Assembly (NCBI GenBank): GCA_003246295.1
Contig: QKAS01000022.1
Location: 78,152-142,151 of the forward strand
DNA length: 64,000 nt
DNA from: Clostridia bacterium
GTDB taxonomy: Bacteria > Bacillota > Clostridia > Lachnospirales > Lachnospiraceae
Direction of reading: 5' to 3'
Part shown: piece by piece, positions 1-8,589 of the stretch
How positions within the stretch are numbered: position 1 is the first letter of the stretch
Layout: the number at the start of each line of letters is the position of its first letter
The notes under the pieces: generated by a model
Told to the model about the DNA's origin: nothing
What the model saw: only the letters and a program-made list of their open reading frames with translations
The model's database searches: none
Program-made: the position numbers and the translations under genes

Positions 1-604
1 TAAAGAAACTTGCCAGGATACTTCCAATCGGTCTTTCATCTCCGCCGACAAGAATAATAATAAATGAAATTACAATTCTTACGATGAAAAAGACTGCCGT
101 CAATAGAAAATTACTTACATTGATAACAAGTAACATATCTGTATCTTTATTTGCGATATGTCCAAATTCATGTCCTAGTATTCCTAAAATCTGTTCGTCT
201 TCCAGTTCGCATAGTCCTCTTGTCACACACACAGTTTTTCTTCCTACCGCAAATGCATTTGGTGCCATACTCTTGCTCATGAAGAATTTTACATGATCCG
301 AAATCGTAGGGTCTAATTGCTTCGCCCTTCTATAAGCTTCATCAAATAGAGGTACTAATCTATTCTTATATTTATCCTTTTTAATCTTCCTACACCCACA
401 CTGTATTCGAAGAATAAATTCACCTATTGGTGATAGGGCAATACATAGACAGATGAGATAAAGAAAAATAGCCATTGGTATCATTTCTGGCATTGCAAAT
501 CCACCAAATAAGGCAATATACATAACCATATTCATACATAAATAAATGATGCTTCCCACATTATTTTTTTTAAATAACCTCTTCAAAAAATCAATTACAT
601 ACAT
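1..604 (-). CDS. M48 family membrane metalloprotease (HtpX-like), 3' end cut by window edge
   Basis: The reading frame from ATG at 604 stays open to the window edge, giving the first 201 residues. It is preceded by an AAAGGAG ribosome site 8 bases upstream. There are two hydrophobic segments near the N-terminus (about residues 22-63), then a soluble stretch, then the zinc-site motif HEFGH inside GILGHEFGHIANKDTD, and another hydrophobic segment after it. This order is typical of M48 peptidases, which are zinc-dependent integral membrane proteases acting on membrane or envelope proteins. The third zinc ligand should lie beyond the window. The gene starts 12 bases after the stop of the propeller-like protein, so the two are probably cotranscribed. 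The substrate cannot be inferred. Confidence 0.85.
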   Translation of the reverse strand, partial: MYVIDFLKRLFKKNNVGSIIYLCMNMVMYIALFGGFAMPEMIPMAIFLYLICLCIALSPIGEFILRIQCGCRKIKKDKYKNRLVPLFDEAYRRAKQLDPTISDHVKFFMSKSMAPNAFAVGRKTVCVTRGLCELEDEQILGILGHEFGHIANKDTDMLLVINVSNFLLTAVFFIVRIVISFIIILVGGDERPIGSILASFF

Positions 605-616
605 TGGTTTTCTCCT

Positions 617-2185
617 TTAATATACACTGGCAAATGATATTTCGTTCACAATTCCATCTGTACTAAGTTGCACTGCACGATCATTATAAATAATCCAGTT
701 CTCTGAAACACCACTCATGAATATGTCCTCAGCATATACTGGCAAAACAGCTTTGATGTCATAATATTCTCTTTGGCTGCCTGTATTATCTACAATATAG
801 TACATAGTATCATAATCATATTGGCTCACTAAAAGCCTGTTCTGCAACAGTACTGTCGTTAAATTCTGATTCCAGATATCAATATAAGTAGAATCATTTA
901 TAAAGTAAGGACTATATCCAAAATTATCTATATAAGAGAAAACATAATCTGCATATCCTGCATCCATGATGTCATATGCCTCAGCTGTTGAAAATATTTG
1001 TGTCTGTCCGTTCTCAAAATTATATTTTCCATAGCAAATCGTATAATCACCCCATCCACCATAATATAAACATCCATTATAAATTGAGAATGGGCTGAAT
1101 GCCTTAACTGACTGTTTTCCACCAATGCCTGTTGCAGCAGTCAATGCATAATCCGTCGAAGCATAGGACAACTCACCGGTTTCAGGATCAAATATTCCAA
1201 TATCTTGTCTTCCATTGTCAGTGAAAAACAAATAAATTTTACCCTCATAAGCCTGCAGTAATGAATAGCTTTCATTAAAAAGCTGCTCTTCTTCCCCACC
1301 ATTTTTATTCATGCGACAATAAGTAAATTCGCCACCATAATTAATCGAATAGTAAATATAATCTCCCATGACTGCAATAGAATATATTCCATCCATAGCT
1401 TCTACTACTAGTTCAGGTTCACCACCCTGTTTAGGGAAGCGTATAATGTGTCCACTAGGAATCCCTGAGTTAAACATCCATCCACCTATATCCACTCTAA
1501 TTGCATATACAAACTGATCATCCTCATCTGCCATTTGTGTCATTACATTACAAGTCGGATAATCTGGAAAAGGGTATACTGATAAATCCTGTAATGGTTC
1601 ATCTGGTATCTCCTCAACCGCTTCTACTGTTTCAGAATTCTCCGCAGTTACGCTTTCTTCTGTCACTGTTTCTTCTTTCGCTTCCACGTTCTGGTTTGTC
1701 TGGTTATTTATTTGAATTTCCTGCGATGCATTTTCCTCTGCATTTGTAATCTGATTCTGCTCTTGTTCAGATTGTGTTTTGAAAAAATAAATTGCTGCTG
1801 CAAGTATCAAGATGCCAACGAAGATAGGAATCCCTGCTTTTGAAGTTTTTTTACTTCTATCATTTTGAACTTTTTGACGAAGTCCTGGTATCTCCGTTTC
1901 AGATTTACCTGAGTTGCCAGGCGTAATCTGTATATCTGGTTCTGGAGGTGCTTCCAGTATTTTTGCTTCCTCCTGCTCTTGAACTTGCTGGATCGACTGT
2001 TCTGCTTCCGGGCTCTGTGTTTCCTCGATTGGATAAAAAAATTGTGAGTATTCTCCACTCTCAGCATTAAACCAGGTCACCACCTGCACCTGTTTTCCAC
2101 TTTCATCTACTGCAATGACCTGTGAATAATATAATCCAGTTCTTTCATCATAGAGATAACCATCCGGTTCTCTGTACCTTCCCAT
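617..2185 (-). CDS. Single-pass membrane protein with an extracytoplasmic propeller-like (DUF5050-type) domain
   Basis: This 522-residue protein has three parts. Residues 1-55 are rich in aromatic residues and glycine, with two similar hairpin-like motifs (YDERTGLYYSQ and FNAESGEYSQ). Residues 56-117 are a charged linker, and 118-135 form one transmembrane helix. The rest is an acidic linker followed by about 310 residues with repeated 'YIYY', 'IYLFF', 'CLYYGG' strands, as in DUF5050 or six-bladed-propeller sensor domains. The likely topology is N-terminus inside and propeller outside. It may sense or bind something at the cell surface; no enzymatic motif is visible. It sits 12 bases upstream of an M48 protease gene. 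The assignment is by fold impression only. Confidence 0.6.
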   Translation of the reverse strand: MGRYREPDGYLYDERTGLYYSQVIAVDESGKQVQVVTWFNAESGEYSQFFYPIEETQSPEAEQSIQQVQEQEEAKILEAPPEPDIQITPGNSGKSETEIPGLRQKVQNDRSKKTSKAGIPIFVGILILAAAIYFFKTQSEQEQNQITNAEENASQEIQINNQTNQNVEAKEETVTEESVTAENSETVEAVEEIPDEPLQDLSVYPFPDYPTCNVMTQMADEDDQFVYAIRVDIGGWMFNSGIPSGHIIRFPKQGGEPELVVEAMDGIYSIAVMGDYIYYSINYGGEFTYCRMNKNGGEEEQLFNESYSLLQAYEGKIYLFFTDNGRQDIGIFDPETGELSYASTDYALTAATGIGGKQSVKAFSPFSIYNGCLYYGGWGDYTICYGKYNFENGQTQIFSTAEAYDIMDAGYADYVFSYIDNFGYSPYFINDSTYIDIWNQNLTTVLLQNRLLVSQYDYDTMYYIVDNTGSQREYYDIKAVLPVYAEDIFMSGVSENWIIYNDRAVQLSTDGIVNEISFASVY

Positions 2186-2323
2186 ATCAAGTTTCTTCCT
2201 TTCTGGTCAAACTTATACACAATTTATACTGATTTTACAAAATGTATTTTCTCAGGTACATAGATATTATTAAGATGTGTTGGTAAAATATTCATGAAAA
2301 TAGTTTTAGAGATATTACCACAT

Positions 2324-2358
2324 AAAAAATCATCCAAGCAAAACCTGGATGATTTTTT
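2324..2358 (-). terminator. Rho-independent terminator after the SDR-GNAT gene
   Basis: A perfect 13-bp inverted repeat (AAAAAATCATCCA / TGGATGATTTTTT) with a 9-base loop ends in a T-run on the minus strand. It lies about 45 bases past the stop of the gene at 2403. The arms are symmetrical enough to work in both directions. It separates that gene from the 617-2185 transcription unit. Confidence 0.8.
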
Positions 2359-2402
2359 ATAAACCGCTATCATAATTCCCATAACTTGAATTATATATCC
2401 AT

Positions 2403-3743
2403 TCATGTAGCCAATTCATTCAACTTATTACCTGCAACACGATAAACCGTCCAGTCTTTCATGGGTTCAGCCCCTAGAGATAAATAGAAATCAACGCTTG
2501 GTTTATTCCAATCGAGACACCACCATTCTAACCTGCCGCAGCCTCGTTCCAGCGCAATTTGTGCAAGTTTCTTTAATACTGCTTTGCCATATCCTCTGCC
2601 CCGACTCTCTGGTAATATAAATAAATCTTCCAGATAAATGCCGGAACGTCCTAAAAAAGTAGAAAAATTATGAAAAAATAATGCAAACCCTATTGTCTTA
2701 TCCTCTACAACAGCAAATATTACTTCTGCTTTTTTCTTATCAAAAATCCACTCTTCAAGCAGATCTTCCGTTGCAACCACTTCATCTGATAATTTCTCGT
2801 AATCGGCTAATTCCTTTATAAAATGGAGTATTAAAAAAACATCTTTTCTTTCGGCATATCTAAAAGTAAGTTTATTTTCTAACTGCTTTATATTCCAATC
2901 TATTAACTCATAAATCCAGCTGTTAATATCAGTAAAATGAAATCCTTTTTTCTCTGCCTTGCCAGTATCCATTGTAAAGTCATTATTACATCCATTGTAT
3001 GGTGCGTAATCTCCGTCTTTCGATAAAATTGCTTGCTTCCCTGTCTTTCTTTCAATATATGAAATAATATCTTTGATTGAAACTTCGCCTTTTGAACACC
3101 CATTCACAGCCCCATGTACAGGATGTTCTACTAACCATGATATAAATTTTCCTGCTTCCTCTTCCTGTATAAAACACATTCTATAATGCAAGTTATCTAT
3201 GTACATTGGTTTCTCATTGATTATATGTTCAACATAAAATTCTAATCTTTTCGTATAATCTGATTTACCCAGAACCACGGGGTAACGTACAAGTGTATAA
3301 GCACTCTCATGATAGACCTGACAAACAGCACATTCTGCCTGACGTTTTACCTTTCCGTAATCATAATCCTCACGATTACACCAGTTTAAATCGTAATCTT
3401 CTGCATTAAACTCTTCTTCTGTTATCATCATATGCTCATTTGAATATACAGACATAGAAGACATCTGTATATATCTGTCACATTTCAAACTATCTCTAAG
3501 CGCTTTTACGTCATTAGAACAGTAAGCAACTTTGTCAATCACTACATCGTAGTGCCTTTTCCCAAGTAATCTTTTCACCTCATCAGGTTTTTGCCTGTCC
3601 ATTTTTATCCTGGTAATAGAATTCCCAAATGGATCTAATACATTGCCTCTTGTCGCAATTGTTATATAATGTCCCTTATCCAGCAAATCCCATATCATAG
3701 ATATTCCAAAAAATTTAGTACCTCCAATGACTAGTATATCCAT
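2403..3743 (-). CDS. Fusion of an NAD(P)-dependent epimerase (SDR) domain and a GNAT acetyltransferase domain
   Basis: Residues 1 to about 290 form an atypical extended SDR domain. It opens with a nucleotide-binding glycine motif (VIGGTKFFG) and later has a Y-x3-K-like segment (YDYGKVK). Residues from about 293 to 446 form a GNAT domain of the SSAT-like kind, with an acetyl-CoA loop RGRGYGKA and the later WWCLDWN...FYLSLGA segment. SDR epimerases of this type act on nucleotide sugars or similar substrates; SSAT-like GNATs acetylate small amines. The two domains are continuous in one frame with no internal stop, so this looks like a real bifunctional protein. Substrates are unknown. It starts 51 bases after the lipoprotein gene and ends at a strong terminator. 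Confidence 0.75.
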   Translation of the reverse strand: MDILVIGGTKFFGISMIWDLLDKGHYITIATRGNVLDPFGNSITRIKMDRQKPDEVKRLLGKRHYDVVIDKVAYCSNDVKALRDSLKCDRYIQMSSMSVYSNEHMMITEEEFNAEDYDLNWCNREDYDYGKVKRQAECAVCQVYHESAYTLVRYPVVLGKSDYTKRLEFYVEHIINEKPMYIDNLHYRMCFIQEEEAGKFISWLVEHPVHGAVNGCSKGEVSIKDIISYIERKTGKQAILSKDGDYAPYNGCNNDFTMDTGKAEKKGFHFTDINSWIYELIDWNIKQLENKLTFRYAERKDVFLILHFIKELADYEKLSDEVVATEDLLEEWIFDKKKAEVIFAVVEDKTIGFALFFHNFSTFLGRSGIYLEDLFILPESRGRGYGKAVLKKLAQIALERGCGRLEWWCLDWNKPSVDFYLSLGAEPMKDWTVYRVAGNKLNELAT

Positions 3744-3794
3744 ATTTTCCTCTATATCTGTGTCGTATCATTTATCTTCTGTCCACTAAGATAC

Positions 3795-5381
3795 TCACTC
3801 CACAATCTCTTCTTCTTTGTTAAGTCGAAATGAATTTCCATCCCATTTGTAATATGCATTATAGTGTTTTCCCAATGTATTTTCATAAAATCTGGCATAA
3901 AATGTTGTATCATCTACCCTTGTAAACGCAGGAGAATAAATGAACTGTGAAGAAAAGATGCATTCATCACCTTCTTCAATGGGAAGTTCTTTTATTGTTG
4001 CATCTTCCATCACGGTAAAAATTGAATAAAGATTTCCATTGCTTGTTCCAGCCTGTCCTACTGTAAAGTCCAAATTTCCATCATTATTATAGTCTTCAAA
4101 CGCTAAGTTGAATCTCTCCTTGAAAATCATGGATTCTCCTCCAAAAGACTTGTTCAGATTCAAAGCGGAAATCACGTTATCTTTTTCATCTATTGCCCGA
4201 ATCTCAAACTGCCCTTCATAAATCCATTCTGGATCAATGCCTGGCTCTGCCAGTTCATGGAAAGCTCCTTCTGACATAACAATTACAATTCTGTTTATAG
4301 TAGAACGTTTCAATGGATAAAAACAAGAATTGGCAACTTCATATTCTTCTGTCTGCACATCTGAAGGTGACCAAACATGAAAGCCTTTTTCTTTTAAGAA
4401 TGCTTCTGCCTCCTCCGTTATCGTGAACTCGTTGTCCTGTAAAATAGAATAATACTCTGACACGATCTTAGTGGAATCATTATCCGGAAAGGTTTTCATC
4501 ATCCTTTCGTAACTCATACGGACATCTTCTACTAGCGTTCCATTTTTAAACATTGGGGTATTATCCAGATAACTCGCAGTCAGATAATAGTCTAGAAAAT
4601 TCTTTGACATCGAGATTGCCTCTTCCGATTCTGGGGTGTCTGGATATTTTTTGGCAAAATTCTCCCATGCAATGATTCGATCCGCCAGATCATTCCAGTT
4701 CATCGTAAGTCCCGCATCTGACACAATTGCACCATTACTCAAATCCGTACTTCTTAACAATAAGAACTGTCGTATTCCCTCTGATACACTCTCAGAACAG
4801 TTGTCGTACAAGAACATGGGATCTTCCGCCAGATAGTACCAGCCTTCCGTTGAAAATGCCACATATCCGTTTGCCTTCAACGCTTCTGCCGCTGCCTTCT
4901 GCGTTTCATCATAGAGCGTCGACTCTGTCATAATCGTAGCATATCTCATATCAACCTGCGGCTCAATCAATTGTTCTAATGAAACATCCTGCAGAATTAT
5001 CTCCTGGACGGACTCCTGCACCAGATAAAAAAAAGATTCAAAGTATCGAAATATTTCATCTTTTTGTTCCTGTGTCAGATTACCTTTTATCTGGCTCTGA
5101 TACTCAGATAATGCTTTTGGAATGGCCTCTGTATCATGAATCTGAAGAGATGTGAGATATTCTAAATAACTTTCTTCTGGAGCTTTTTCTTCAGATTCTC
5201 TTTCAACAGGAGCTTCTTCTTCAGATTCTCTTTCAACAGAAGCTTCTTCTTCAGATTTTCTTTCAATAGAAGCTTCTTCGGAAGACTCTGTCGAAACAGA
5301 GTCTTCTTCAACGGTAACGTTTGATTTACATCCTGTTACGGCTACTACTAATAATAACGCAATCACTATTCCCTTTTTCAT
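3795..5381 (-). CDS. Lipoprotein with an acidic tandem-repeat stalk, unknown function
   Basis: The 528-residue protein starts with a lipoprotein signal peptide: MKKG, a hydrophobic core, then VTGC with the lipid-accepting Cys at residue 18. After a Ser/Glu-rich segment come four copies of a 10-residue acidic repeat (residues about 28-67, E-E-A-x-V-E-R-E-S-E), then a soluble domain of about 455 residues. The C-terminal part has the calcium-binding-like sequence DYNNDGNLDF, seen in FG-GAP/EF-hand-like surface domains. The repeat region probably acts as a flexible stalk holding the domain away from the membrane. I do not recognise the main domain. The ribosome site is AAGGGGGG. Most likely a surface-exposed binding or sensor protein. 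Confidence 0.7.
   Translation of the reverse strand: MKKGIVIALLLVVAVTGCKSNVTVEEDSVSTESSEEASIERKSEEEASVERESEEEAPVERESEEKAPEESYLEYLTSLQIHDTEAIPKALSEYQSQIKGNLTQEQKDEIFRYFESFFYLVQESVQEIILQDVSLEQLIEPQVDMRYATIMTESTLYDETQKAAAEALKANGYVAFSTEGWYYLAEDPMFLYDNCSESVSEGIRQFLLLRSTDLSNGAIVSDAGLTMNWNDLADRIIAWENFAKKYPDTPESEEAISMSKNFLDYYLTASYLDNTPMFKNGTLVEDVRMSYERMMKTFPDNDSTKIVSEYYSILQDNEFTITEEAEAFLKEKGFHVWSPSDVQTEEYEVANSCFYPLKRSTINRIVIVMSEGAFHELAEPGIDPEWIYEGQFEIRAIDEKDNVISALNLNKSFGGESMIFKERFNLAFEDYNNDGNLDFTVGQAGTSNGNLYSIFTVMEDATIKELPIEEGDECIFSSQFIYSPAFTRVDDTTFYARFYENTLGKHYNAYYKWDGNSFRLNKEEEIVE
5181..5300 (-). repeat. Four tandem 30-bp repeats inside the lipoprotein gene
   Basis: Four consecutive 30-bp units begin at 5181, 5211, 5241 and 5271. 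The middle two are nearly identical and the outer ones diverge slightly. The length keeps the reading frame and each unit encodes ten acidic residues. Copy number could change by slippage without breaking the gene. Confidence 0.85.
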
Positions 5382-5490
5382 ACAATCCCCCCTTGAATGA
5401 ATACATAGATAGCTTAAGCATGTTAAAAATTATTATTATATTATACTACAAAAAAGTGATTGCCATGTACTGCTTCCTGCATTAAAATTG

Positions 5491-5976
5491 CTATTTCTTT
5501 GCTCTAGCATATTCAATTGCTTCTTTACCAGTTATATGCTCCACATCAATTGCAATGATATATGCCTGTGTACATCCAGTCACTTCTTTATGTTGCGCTT
5601 CTACAGGTTGATCTCCTGAGTACTTTTTCACTAATGCCATAAAGGCATCCGTTCTTTCATTTCCCTCAACAATTCTTGCATGTCCAAAAGCAATCACACT
5701 ACGAAAGTACGTGGTATATTCTTCACTTACCACCGTATCCTCATCTATTACTGAAAATGACACTTTTGAATATTTAGTAATTGCATCAATTTTATGTCCA
5801 GCCTTTGCAGAATGAAAATATATCTTATGATTAAAATATACAAAACTTACTGGAACAGAATAAGGGTAGTCTTCGTCACCTAGACAAGCTAATACACCAT
5901 TTGTACATTTATCCATAATTACTTCGATTTCATTTGAATTTAATAGCTGTTTACTTCTTCTCATTTCTCTAAACAT
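5491..5976 (-). CDS. Pyridoxamine 5'-phosphate oxidase-family (NimA-like) flavin-binding protein
   Basis: This 161-residue protein has the split-barrel layout of the PNPOx-like family: an N-terminal helix (MRRSKQLLNSNEIEVIMDK), then GVLACLGDEDYPYSVPVSFVYFNHKIYFHSA, which forms the core strands and FMN-binding region, and later SVIAFGHARIVEG. Members bind FMN, or sometimes haem or F420, and include 5-nitroimidazole reductases (Nim) and many uncharacterised anaerobe proteins. The length suits the NimA-like group. Its start has the ribosome site AGAGGAAG. It is a single-gene unit directly downstream of a ykkC-family riboswitch and its terminator, so expression is probably ligand-controlled. The actual substrate is not evident. 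Confidence 0.8.
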   Translation of the reverse strand: MFREMRRSKQLLNSNEIEVIMDKCTNGVLACLGDEDYPYSVPVSFVYFNHKIYFHSAKAGHKIDAITKYSKVSFSVIDEDTVVSEEYTTYFRSVIAFGHARIVEGNERTDAFMALVKKYSGDQPVEAQHKEVTGCTQAYIIAIDVEHITGKEAIEYARAKK

Positions 5977-6042
5977 TGTGTACTTCCTCTCTTTTAAAAT
6001 ATTTTTTGGTAGGAAAACATTTGTGAGTTCATTCGTTTATTT

Positions 6043-6158
6043 AAAGCCTGAGAGATATCATCTTGATATCTCCCAGGCTTTTATCCTTCCGTGACACAGT
6101 CGTAACTGTGAGCTTTCTCTTGGTCACAGACCAGCTAAGCTGCGGAACCCTAGAAAAC
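6043..6158 (-). promoter_or_regulatory. ykkC-family riboswitch (guanidine-I-like) with overlapping terminator
   Basis: Read on the minus strand from about 6158, the DNA carries the ykkC signature blocks in order: CTAGGGTTCCG, CTGGTC, AGAGAAAG, GTCACGGAAGGATAAAAG and GCCTGGGAGA. The last block is also the 5' arm of an 18-bp stem (6043-6060 pairing with 6064-6081, one mismatch), giving the expected switch between aptamer folding and termination. Ligand binding in this family usually stabilises the aptamer and allows readthrough. Between CTGGTC and AGAG there is an extra short GGTC-TGT-GACC hairpin, so the subtype (guanidine, ppGpp, PRPP or nucleotide-sensing) is not settled. The upstream stretch 6159-6335 holds no gene that I can see and presumably contains the promoter. 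Confidence 0.8.
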
Positions 6159-6335
6159 ATTTCATTAACTTACATGTAACTATTTCGATTATTTCATTCA
6201 AACTGATAAGCTAATTCAATTCATATAATTGCTCTATCAACTTTCTTATTAAATTACAAGCAGCATCAAAAGAAATATCATTATATATTCAAAATATTTT
6301 TTAATAGCGTATCCAGTAATTTTGCATTACTATCA

Positions 6336-6692
6336 TCACTTTTCATTATATTTCTTATTACTCCCTCTCGAAGCTTCGACTGAATATTTTTTAGCATTTT
6401 TCTGCATCTTTTTCAATAATGCATCCGACAAATCAATATGATTTCTTTGTGCAAAACGCAGAACAAAAAACAATATATCTGCTATTTCTTCCTCCACATG
6501 CTCCTTCTTATCTGTGTCAGAAAATATCAGTTTCATATCCTCATCGCTCTTAAACCGAAAAATATCTAAAAGTTCATTTGCTTCTGTTGAAATCCCAATT
6601 GCTAAATCCTTGGGATTATGAAACTGGTCCCAATCTCTTTCTTCACAAAATTTTTTCACCATTACAGTCAATTCTTGTATTGTCTTATCCAT
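6336..6692 (-). CDS. MazG-like nucleotide pyrophosphohydrolase
   Basis: This 118-residue protein has the all-alpha NTP pyrophosphatase motifs: E37-A-N-E40 on one helix and E69-I-A-D72 on the next, the usual Mg-binding set of the MazG/RS21-C6 (dCTPase-like) group. Such enzymes hydrolyse non-canonical or excess (d)NTPs to the monophosphate and pyrophosphate. The short single-domain form resembles RS21-C6 more than full-length MazG. Its start lies 1 base past the stop of the DUF2075 helicase gene (6694), so translation is probably coupled. This pairing suggests a shared role in nucleic acid or nucleotide surveillance, possibly phage defence; that role is inference. Confidence 0.85.
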   Translation of the reverse strand: MDKTIQELTVMVKKFCEERDWDQFHNPKDLAIGISTEANELLDIFRFKSDEDMKLIFSDTDKKEHVEEEIADILFFVLRFAQRNHIDLSDALLKKMQKNAKKYSVEASRGSNKKYNEK

Positions 6693-6693
6693 A

Positions 6694-8556
6694 CTATAAC
6701 CTTTCTCTCAGATAACCTGCTAGTTTAGGATCTACGCAGTATACATAGCATCCTTTCATTCCCCTTGTCATAAGTGTACGATATGTATTTTTTATAACCT
6801 CATCAGCAATTTCATTTGCTTTCTCAGGATCTTTTTTATATATAGATTTTATTCCTTTTAAAGATTGATCGGTGGAAGCTCTCTTTGAAAAATCAGTTAT
6901 GATTTTACCATTTTCATATCTTAAATCTTCTCCAATAATAACTCCAACATAATCAAATTCTAGTCCTTGTGAGGTATGAATGCAACCTACTTCATTCACC
7001 GAACTTTCATCTATAGCAAATGTAGTAGAATTCCCTAGATTCCAGCTCATTTCAAAATCATTAATTTTAATATCATGTACCGTAGAATCATTTTTCCCCT
7101 GCTTAATCCAATTCCAACAATAACCTGCCAATATTCTAGAACGATTTCTTTTAGAATTACGTTCAATAATTAAATGCTGCATCTCCTGTGGAGTATCTAC
7201 AATTTTAATATCATAATCAATATCCTTCATATCAAAATTGGCTGTCTGTCTAATATCCAGAACATCATCAAGCCACGCCAGATATCCGTCAGAACCATTA
7301 CACCGAAACTGCGAAATCAATTCCTGGTAATATATCTGTGCTCCTTGCTTTTTTGCCCAATGTTCAATTTCTTTAATACTTCCAATATCTTTCATGGTGA
7401 CCCGTTGACTTTCATCAATAAAGAAGACACTACACTTTGAAGCTTGAATGATTTCTTTAATCTGATTTTCTCCCATGTTCTGGAACATGCCTGACTTTTC
7501 ATTTAATCTATGTGCTTCATCCACTAAAATGGTATCGACCCCATTCAACGGTGCTTCCGTATATATGCCTGACCCCTTGAACATATTATCTACACTGCTC
7601 TTTCGGATTTCGCCTTTTAACTTTTTTTGATATACACTTCGTGGTGCACTATTTTTAGAAACATACTGACAAAACTGTTCCTCTGATGTTAAATTTGCTA
7701 ACAGATTGATTGCAACAACTGTCTTTCCTGTTCCAGGACCACCTTTTACAATCACTACTCTCTTTTTACAATCTTTTTTTGATTGTTTTGATATGTTGAT
7801 GATTTCTTCGTACACAATTTTTTGCTCATCAATCATAATAAATTCTTCGTTTCCTTTTAACATAGCTGCCAAGGAATCCTGTAATGATTTTGATGGTCTG
7901 ATTCTTCCATTTTCAATTTGATATAGTAATTCTTTCTGATCTCCCTGACGAATCGATTTCTTAATAAAATCTCTTAGCTTCTCCACTTCACCTCTTGTAA
8001 ATGCAGGTGCCTCTTCCAGATATGATTCATACTGTGATTCATCTAATGGATCATTCTCCTGTCTTCGATAATTATGTAAATACGAACACGGCGAAAGAAT
8101 AATATCCTTACTTTGAACCGCTTCGTTATAATCTTTTATTAACATAGAATATGACCATGCCTGATAAGAAGGATGTACAACTCGCCTAACCGCATTTCCT
8201 GTATAGGTTTCAACCAGTGCATCCAATCCTGAAACTGCTTCTATCTTATCCCACTGCTTTAATTCTATAATAACTACATTTCCTTTATTTGATAAATCAA
8301 AACCGGATATCAAAAAATCAACACGTTTGGATGTCTGTGGGATATTATATTCGATTGCTATTCCCGCATCTTTAGGTATCTTGGAATCATTCAAAACTTT
8401 ATACATATATTCCAGAGAATTTTCCCAAGAGCGAAATTCGTTTCTTGCTGTTGATCGATGCATCTTCTTATAGATATTTTCTTCTATTTCAGTTGCAATC
8501 GAATCCTGTTCTACGCTCTTTAAAAACTCTTCTTTTGTGCCGTCATATACTATCAT
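6694..8556 (-). CDS. PD-(D/E)XK-like nuclease fused to a DUF2075 SF1 helicase-type ATPase
   Basis: The 620-residue protein has two modules. Residues about 40-135 contain D80 (KRVDFLI) and E98-x-K100 (VVIIELKQW), the metal-binding pattern of PD-(D/E)XK nucleases. Residues about 240-620 are a DUF2075/Schlafen-type P-loop domain with Walker A GGPGTGKT (272-279), Walker B/DEAH box VDEAH (345-349), a motif like SF1 motif V (HTSQGLEFDYVG), and a C-terminal TYRTLMTRGMKG segment resembling motif VI. The expected role is ATP-dependent nucleic acid processing. It lies between a Fic gene and a MazG gene, and its start follows the Fic stop by about 33 bases, so the three may form one operon. Confidence 0.8.
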   Translation of the reverse strand: MIVYDGTKEEFLKSVEQDSIATEIEENIYKKMHRSTARNEFRSWENSLEYMYKVLNDSKIPKDAGIAIEYNIPQTSKRVDFLISGFDLSNKGNVVIIELKQWDKIEAVSGLDALVETYTGNAVRRVVHPSYQAWSYSMLIKDYNEAVQSKDIILSPCSYLHNYRRQENDPLDESQYESYLEEAPAFTRGEVEKLRDFIKKSIRQGDQKELLYQIENGRIRPSKSLQDSLAAMLKGNEEFIMIDEQKIVYEEIINISKQSKKDCKKRVVIVKGGPGTGKTVVAINLLANLTSEEQFCQYVSKNSAPRSVYQKKLKGEIRKSSVDNMFKGSGIYTEAPLNGVDTILVDEAHRLNEKSGMFQNMGENQIKEIIQASKCSVFFIDESQRVTMKDIGSIKEIEHWAKKQGAQIYYQELISQFRCNGSDGYLAWLDDVLDIRQTANFDMKDIDYDIKIVDTPQEMQHLIIERNSKRNRSRILAGYCWNWIKQGKNDSTVHDIKINDFEMSWNLGNSTTFAIDESSVNEVGCIHTSQGLEFDYVGVIIGEDLRYENGKIITDFSKRASTDQSLKGIKSIYKKDPEKANEIADEVIKNTYRTLMTRGMKGCYVYCVDPKLAGYLRERL

Positions 8557-8589
8557 CTTGTGTCATCCTTCCTAGCGTTTTTTATTTAT

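Noticed and set aside
2224..2406. 60-codon open frame between the propeller-like gene and the SDR-GNAT gene
   Set aside because: It runs through the terminator hairpin and has no ribosome site or recognisable sequence.
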